This document shows positions 63,311 to 64,000 of a DNA stretch of 64,000 nucleotides, one piece after another. This DNA comes from Lysinibacillus xylanilyticus (GTDB lineage Bacteria > Bacillota > Bacilli > Bacillales_A > Planococcaceae), in assembly GCF_001183605.1 (NCBI RefSeq), contig NZ_LFXJ01000008.1:62001-126000 (forward strand), read 5' to 3'. The notes below the pieces were generated by a model, which worked only from the letters and a program-made list of their open reading frames with translations, was not told the DNA's origin and searched no databases. The position numbers and the translations under genes are program-made. Each line of letters starts with the position of its first letter. Positions within the stretch are counted from its first letter, which is position 1.

Positions 63311-64000
63311 ATGAATGGTAAAAGGTGGGCCGCTTTAATAATTGCAGGTGTACTATTAGTGTTTTCATTAGGAATCAACACTATTTTTGCAATATTTAAA
63401 TCGGATTTCTTTAGCAATTTTGATAGCTTGGTAGCTGGAAATGACTTGACGGTAATGGAAGAGGTTAAAGAAAGTGGCGATATGGATAAACGTATTGCAT
63501 ACTTAAAGGTCGATGGTACGATTCAAGATGTTGGCTCAAGTACAGTATGGCAAGCAGTTTCTTATGATCATCAATTTTTATTAAATCAATTAGATAATAT
63601 TTTATATGATCAAACTGTGGAAGGTATCGTCTTAAGTGTTAATTCACCAGGTGGCGGAGTAAAGGAATCAGCAGAAATTTATAAAAAGCTTTTGAAAATT
63701 AAAGAAGAGCGACAAATTCCAATCTATGTTTCTATGGATTCGATGGCAGCTTCAGGTGGTTATTACATTTCAGCACCTGCAGATAAAATATTTGCGCAAC
63801 GTGATACAATTACAGGTTCGATTGGTGTCATTATGCAATCTATTAATTATCAGGCGTTAGCGGAAAAAGTCGGTATTAAATATGAAACGTTTAAATCAGG
63901 TGAACATAAAGATATGCTTAGCCCAATGCGTGAAGTGACACCGGAAGAGCGTGCTATGATGCAAGACATGATTAATGAAACTTATCAGGAATTCGTTAAT
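63311..64000 (+). CDS. sppA: Signal peptide peptidase SppA, N-terminal part (runs off right edge)
   Basis: The first 230 residues of an S49 family serine protease that degrades leftover signal peptides at the membrane. One N-terminal membrane anchor (about 7-30). NSPGGGVKES (111-120) forms the oxyanion loop, Ser148 in SMAASGGYY is the nucleophile, and Lys200 in KSGEHKDM is the general base, as in B. subtilis SppA. GGAGG lies upstream; another ATG at 63306 is out of frame and stops at once. The C-terminal third is outside the window. Confidence 0.95.
   Translation, partial: MNGKRWAALIIAGVLLVFSLGINTIFAIFKSDFFSNFDSLVAGNDLTVMEEVKESGDMDKRIAYLKVDGTIQDVGSSTVWQAVSYDHQFLLNQLDNILYDQTVEGIVLSVNSPGGGVKESAEIYKKLLKIKEERQIPIYVSMDSMAASGGYYISAPADKIFAQRDTITGSIGVIMQSINYQALAEKVGIKYETFKSGEHKDMLSPMREVTPEERAMMQDMINETYQEFVN

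Overview
The window is low-GC Gram-positive chromosomal DNA. Gene content and order match the Bacillus subtilis ytjP/ytlR to ytpS-murC-aroA-ccpA-acu-acsA and tyrS-rpsD-ytrP-hisJ-ezrA-iscS-thiI-sspA-sppA segments. The D-amino acid aminotransferase, a candidate D-aspartate ligase and the abundant short 'gcgaaagcgaagcg' repeats point to Lysinibacillus or a close relative. That taxonomic call is inference from recognised families, not a database result. A spore gene (sspA type) agrees with an endospore former.

Layout. 1-2.2 kb: the edge of an MFS transporter, a 72-bp tandem array inside a structured repeat element, and a tiny DeoR-type regulator. 2.5-15.5 kb: pepV-dat, a NERD-like protein, a lipid kinase, trmB, a YtnP-like lactonase, an ATP-grasp ligase, ytzB-like, an M42 peptidase, a DUF84 phosphatase, ytpQ and ytpR. 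15.8-22 kb: sftA, murC, ytxG, ytxH (chromosome segregation, wall synthesis, stress envelope proteins). 22-32 kb: an FtsA-like ATPase with a repeated C-terminal module, aroA(G), ccpA, and divergent acuABC / acsA (acetate activation and its acetylation control). 32.4-37.7 kb: a DUF7010-like membrane protein, then argCJBD behind a promoter carrying two ARG-box matches. 38-47 kb: an epimerase, a class A PBP, T-box-controlled tyrS, a cytosolic BtuF-like protein and an Fe-alcohol dehydrogenase. 47-48.7 kb: a gene-poor stretch with very small membrane-peptide genes, one carrying an in-frame stop. 48.8-64 kb: rpsD, a GAF-GGDEF protein, fRMsr, hisJ, ezrA, a GNAT, iscS-thiI, sspA, TPP-riboswitch-controlled thiMDE, mbcS and the start of sppA.

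The unusual layer is intergenic. At least three families of structured elements (called A, B and C here, plus one relative D) recur between housekeeping genes. A and B share a two-stem module whose stems change by compensatory substitution between copies while single-stranded positions stay fixed. A shorter hairpin repeat (about 26-27 nt) with its own compensatory stems occupies their loops and junctions and has expanded into the 72-bp array at 0.8-1.5 kb. Several B, C and D copies begin exactly at the TAA stop codon of the upstream gene, so they would be transcribed as 3' untranslated regions. No transposase, integrase or TnpB-like gene is present, so how they move is not visible. This element system is the best candidate for undescribed biology in the window.
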